A stretch of DNA of 31,357 bases, from the NCBI RefSeq assembly GCF_000003815.2, contig NC_049995.1:1366057-1397413 (forward strand). Direction: 5' to 3'. Made by a program: the position numbers and the translations under genes. Below the pieces are notes generated by a model. It was not told the DNA's origin. It ran no database searches and saw only the letters and a program-made list of their open reading frames with translations. Origin of the DNA: Branchiostoma floridae. Lineage: Eukaryota > Chordata > Leptocardii > Amphioxiformes > Branchiostomatidae. This document shows positions 28,560-31,357 of this stretch, one piece after another (position 1 is the stretch's first letter; the number at the start of each line of letters is the position of its first letter).

Positions 28560-31357
28560 AACTTCAGTAGTGTCCCAATAGTGTCCAGCAACTGAAAATA
28601 AGATCGACATCATCAGTATTCAAGAGCATAGAATCTACCACCCCGATACTGAAATCAAGTTCAACACTATTGACAACTACCATCTTATCACATCCTCTGC
28701 TACCAAAAATTCTCAAGGATCAACAGTTGCAGGAGTGGGTTTATTATTGTCGCCTAAGGCCATCGACAACTTGCTACAGGTGGAAAAAATAAGTGACCGA
28801 ATATTAATTGCTGAGTTTCACAGTAACCCTACTACAACAGTGATTGCCTGTTATAGTCCAACAAACTGCAGTGATGAGAATGAAGTCGATAATTTCTACC
28901 ATGACCTAAAAGAAGTCTGCGAGAGTGTATCTCCACACAATTTTCTTGTAATAGCTGGAGACTTTAATAGCCAGATAGGAACGGTCGATGCAGCCTATAC
29001 ATATAACAAAAAAACCAACAGAAACGGCAGCAAACTTATTGATTTTGCACAAGAATTTGAACTCACAATTTCAAATACTAAATTCACGAAGTCAGCAAAC
29101 AAACTATGGACTTTCCAACACCCTACAGGGCATCGATCACAGATAGACTACATCTTAACACGGAAGAAATGGAGGAATAGTATAAGGAATTGCCAAGCGT
29201 ACTCCTCTTTCTCCACTGTTGGTTCAGATCACAGAATTGTATCATGCAAAATTTGCTTAAGTCTTAGGACAACAAAAAAGCCACGTCCAAACCCTATGAA
29301 AAACATAGACTGGAATTTGGTAACATCTGACCAATCCATCAGAGATCATTTTGTCCTTGAAGTTAAAAATCGCTTTGATGCTCTCTCTGACCCAACAGAC
29401 GACATAGAAACGACATATAACAACCTTGTCAAGGCCAACGAAGATGTGTCACTCACAACCCTACCCAAGAGGGAGAAAAGGAAAACCACACCTTTTAGCC
29501 TGCACAAACAAGTCTCGGCCGCACGCAAGAAAGTGACGGATGTTACAAAACTCCACGAGAAAAGACCAACAAGACTTTCCCTTAAGAAAGTTACTAAAGC
29601 ACAAAGAGAGCTAGATATCGCCTACGCTAGTGCTCAAGCAGAATACATCAAAGGGAAAATAGACAAAATTAGCCTCCTGCATGCAACTAGACAATATGAA
29701 GCAGCATGGAAAACAATTAACGAGCTCAAAGCCCAACCTACAAGCAAGATAAAAGGAGGATCCCAAGAAAACAGGAAGGCCAACTGGCTCTCGCACTTCA
29801 AGTCCTTACTTGGAGAAGCTCCCAAGTTACCACCTAACCAACCGTTAAGAAGGATACAGGTGTCTGAAGAGCTTAATATATCAACTGAGCCCTTCTCACT
29901 AGAAGAACTTGAAGCTGCACTGGACTCTTTCTCTAACAACAAATCCCCTGGACTTGACAACATCCCTACCATAATATGGAAGGATCCGGTATTCCATGAT
30001 TTGCTTCTTCACCTGTGTAACAACACCTTCCTTACACACAAACCTCCTTCTGCGTGGCTCAAAGGTGGTATTATTCCAGTACCCAAGAAAGGAGATTTGA
30101 CTTCAGTTGCAAACTACCGTGGGATCACTCTTACTCCTATAGCTGCCAAGGTTTACAACAAGTTGCTACTTAACCGTCTAGTTCCTGCAGTAGACCCACT
30201 CTTAAGAAAGAACCAGAACGGCTTCCGTAGAGGTAGATCCACCATAGCACAAATACTCTCCATCCGCAGAATAATAGAGGAAATGAGAAGATGCGACAGA
30301 AATCTTGTACTACTGTTTGTCGATTTCCGAAAGGCCTTCGACTCCATAGACAGAAACATTATGTTTGAGATACTTAGTCTGTATGGAATACCATTACCCA
30401 TCGTCAGTGCAATCAAGGCACTATATACGAACACCACTGCTACTGTGATAACTCCCGATGGTGAAACAAGCCCGTTTGAGGTCACAGCCGGTGTCCTGCA
30501 AGGAGACACATTAGCACCTTTTCTTTTCATCATAGTGCTAGACTATGTACTACGTCTCTCATTGGACAGCATGCAGGAAAAGGGTATAGAAATTCAACCT
30601 AGAAGAAGCAGTCGACACTTAGCTGTGAATCTTACAGACCTAGATTTTGCAGACGATCTAGCACTGTTAGCACACCTAGTCAAGGATGCTGAAGATCTTC
30701 TGCAGTCTCTCGAGAAAGCAGCGGCTCAAGTTGGACTCTATTGTAATGCAGCAAAAACTGAATTCATAAAAATAAGTACAAGTATTACTATTGCACCAAC
30801 TGATCTCAAATCCCTATCTGGAACTTGCCTAAAGGAAGTCGAGGACTTTAAGTATCTCGGGTCTTACATTATGAACTCAGAAAAGGACCTAAGCATTAGG
30901 AATGCCATGGCCTGGAATGCTTGTAACAAACTGGATAAGATCTGGCGCTCCAGCATAAACAACAAACTTAAGGTACAAGTCTTCCGCGCAGTAATAGAGC
31001 CCATTCTCCTGTATGGTGCTGAAACTTGGACCTTAACAACTCGCCTGGAGAGGAAACTTGATGGTACGTACACACTACTCCTGCGCAAAGCACAGAACAT
31101 TTGTTGGAAGCAGCACCCATCTATAAGGGACATTTATGGAGATCTTCCGAGGGTCTCTCACAGACTCAGACAGAGACGGGCACAGTTTGCTGGACACTGC
31201 CTTCGGGCTAGTGAAGAGGTAGTTTCCTCACTCCTCTTGTGGAGGCCTCGAGGAAAAACTCACTCCCGGAAGCTGACCTTCCCGAGACTGCTTTCCAGGG
31301 ATACCGGGCTAGCGGAGGAGGACCTGGCAGCGGTCATGTCAGACAGGAAGGCGTGGG
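28560..31357 (+). mobile_element. Second LINE, 5'-truncated, 3' end beyond window
   Basis: The element body begins somewhere between the foldback-element flank (28553) and the first recognisable coding residues (about 28582) and continues past the end. Its 3' tail and target-site duplication cannot be seen. Confidence 0.85.
28582..31357 (+). CDS. LINE ORF2 (endonuclease-reverse transcriptase), 5'-truncated, open to window end
   Basis: An unbroken frame of 925 codons starts after TAG 28579-28581 and has no stop before the right edge. It begins inside the EEP endonuclease: catalytic IQEHR at residues 13-17, AGDFNSQIG with Asp127/Asn129, SQIDYIL at 186-192 and SDHRI near 215. The reverse transcriptase has NNKSPGLD, VPKKGDL, NYRGITL, FVDFRKAFDSID with Asp581, GVLQGDTLAPFLF at 637 and DFADDLALL with Asp691/Asp692. 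A C-terminal FAGHCLRASEE near 869 matches the usual LINE tail. The first about 50 residues of the endonuclease, with the conserved Asn motif seen in the other LINE here, are absent, and no Met occurs early. It is therefore a truncated insertion, next to the terminus of the foldback-like element at 28551. All other catalytic residues look intact. It is the same group as the LINE at 8168-11566 but a different, clearly diverged family. Confidence 0.93.

Noticed and set aside
29346-31133. Minus-strand frames opposite the second LINE
   Set aside because: They are shadows of the 925-codon plus-strand reading frame.

Overview
The window looks like a piece of an invertebrate deuterostome genome, most likely a lancelet (Branchiostoma). 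This is inference. It rests on an intron-bearing animal gene of the dihydropyrimidinase family, tRNA-derived SINEs, LINEs of an EEP-endonuclease/reverse-transcriptase type, mariner- and Harbinger-like elements, and a very dense, nested repeat landscape. There are four assembly gaps: 6501-7019 (519 N), 16785-16884 (100 N), 20854-21126 (273 N) and 24398-24497 (100 N). No prokaryotic signatures, rRNA or intact tRNA genes were seen.

Host gene: five minus-strand exons of a dihydropyrimidinase (DPYS-like) gene lie at 11791-11915, 2850-2957, 2563-2650, 1744-1886 and 1168-1281. All have GT/AG borders and compatible phases. The first exon(s) and the C-terminal half were not found in the window. The metal-binding HxH, the lysine that is carboxylated in the family, and a third His ligand are kept, so it reads as an enzyme rather than a CRMP-type relative. 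Its 8.8-kb intron holds most of the repeats between 2.96 and 11.79 kb.

1-3 kb: a 12-copy, 38-bp minisatellite (261-715) is made of the end of the last visible exon plus its 5' splice site. A 431-bp TA-flanked MITE separates it from that exon. 3-8.2 kb: degenerate tandem arrays (periods about 162 and 130 bp), a Harbinger-like MITE, and a large repeat family carrying hairpins of the octamer ATGCAAAT. 8.2-11.6 kb: a near-full-length LINE, broken by one frameshift and one nonsense codon, inserted into that family. 12-16 kb: MITEs and SINEs. 17.3-23.6 kb: a three-layer nest, with a SINE split by a young LTR element (LTRs 521 bp, 3 differences), whose 5' LTR is split by a deleted mariner. The LTR element has a tRNA-Glu-like primer site and a polypurine tract but no recognisable gag/pol. 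24.1-28.6 kb: two members of the octamer-repeat family, one a 2.4-kb foldback-like element with about 130-bp terminal inverted repeats. 28.6 kb to the end: a second LINE, truncated at its 5' end but with an unbroken reading frame of 925 codons running off the window.

The parts do not form a pathway. The window is one enzyme gene surrounded and invaded by several generations of mobile DNA. The most unusual points are the splice-site minisatellite, the octamer-hairpin/foldback family with a core sequence shared by otherwise different tandem arrays, and the SINE/LTR/mariner nest.
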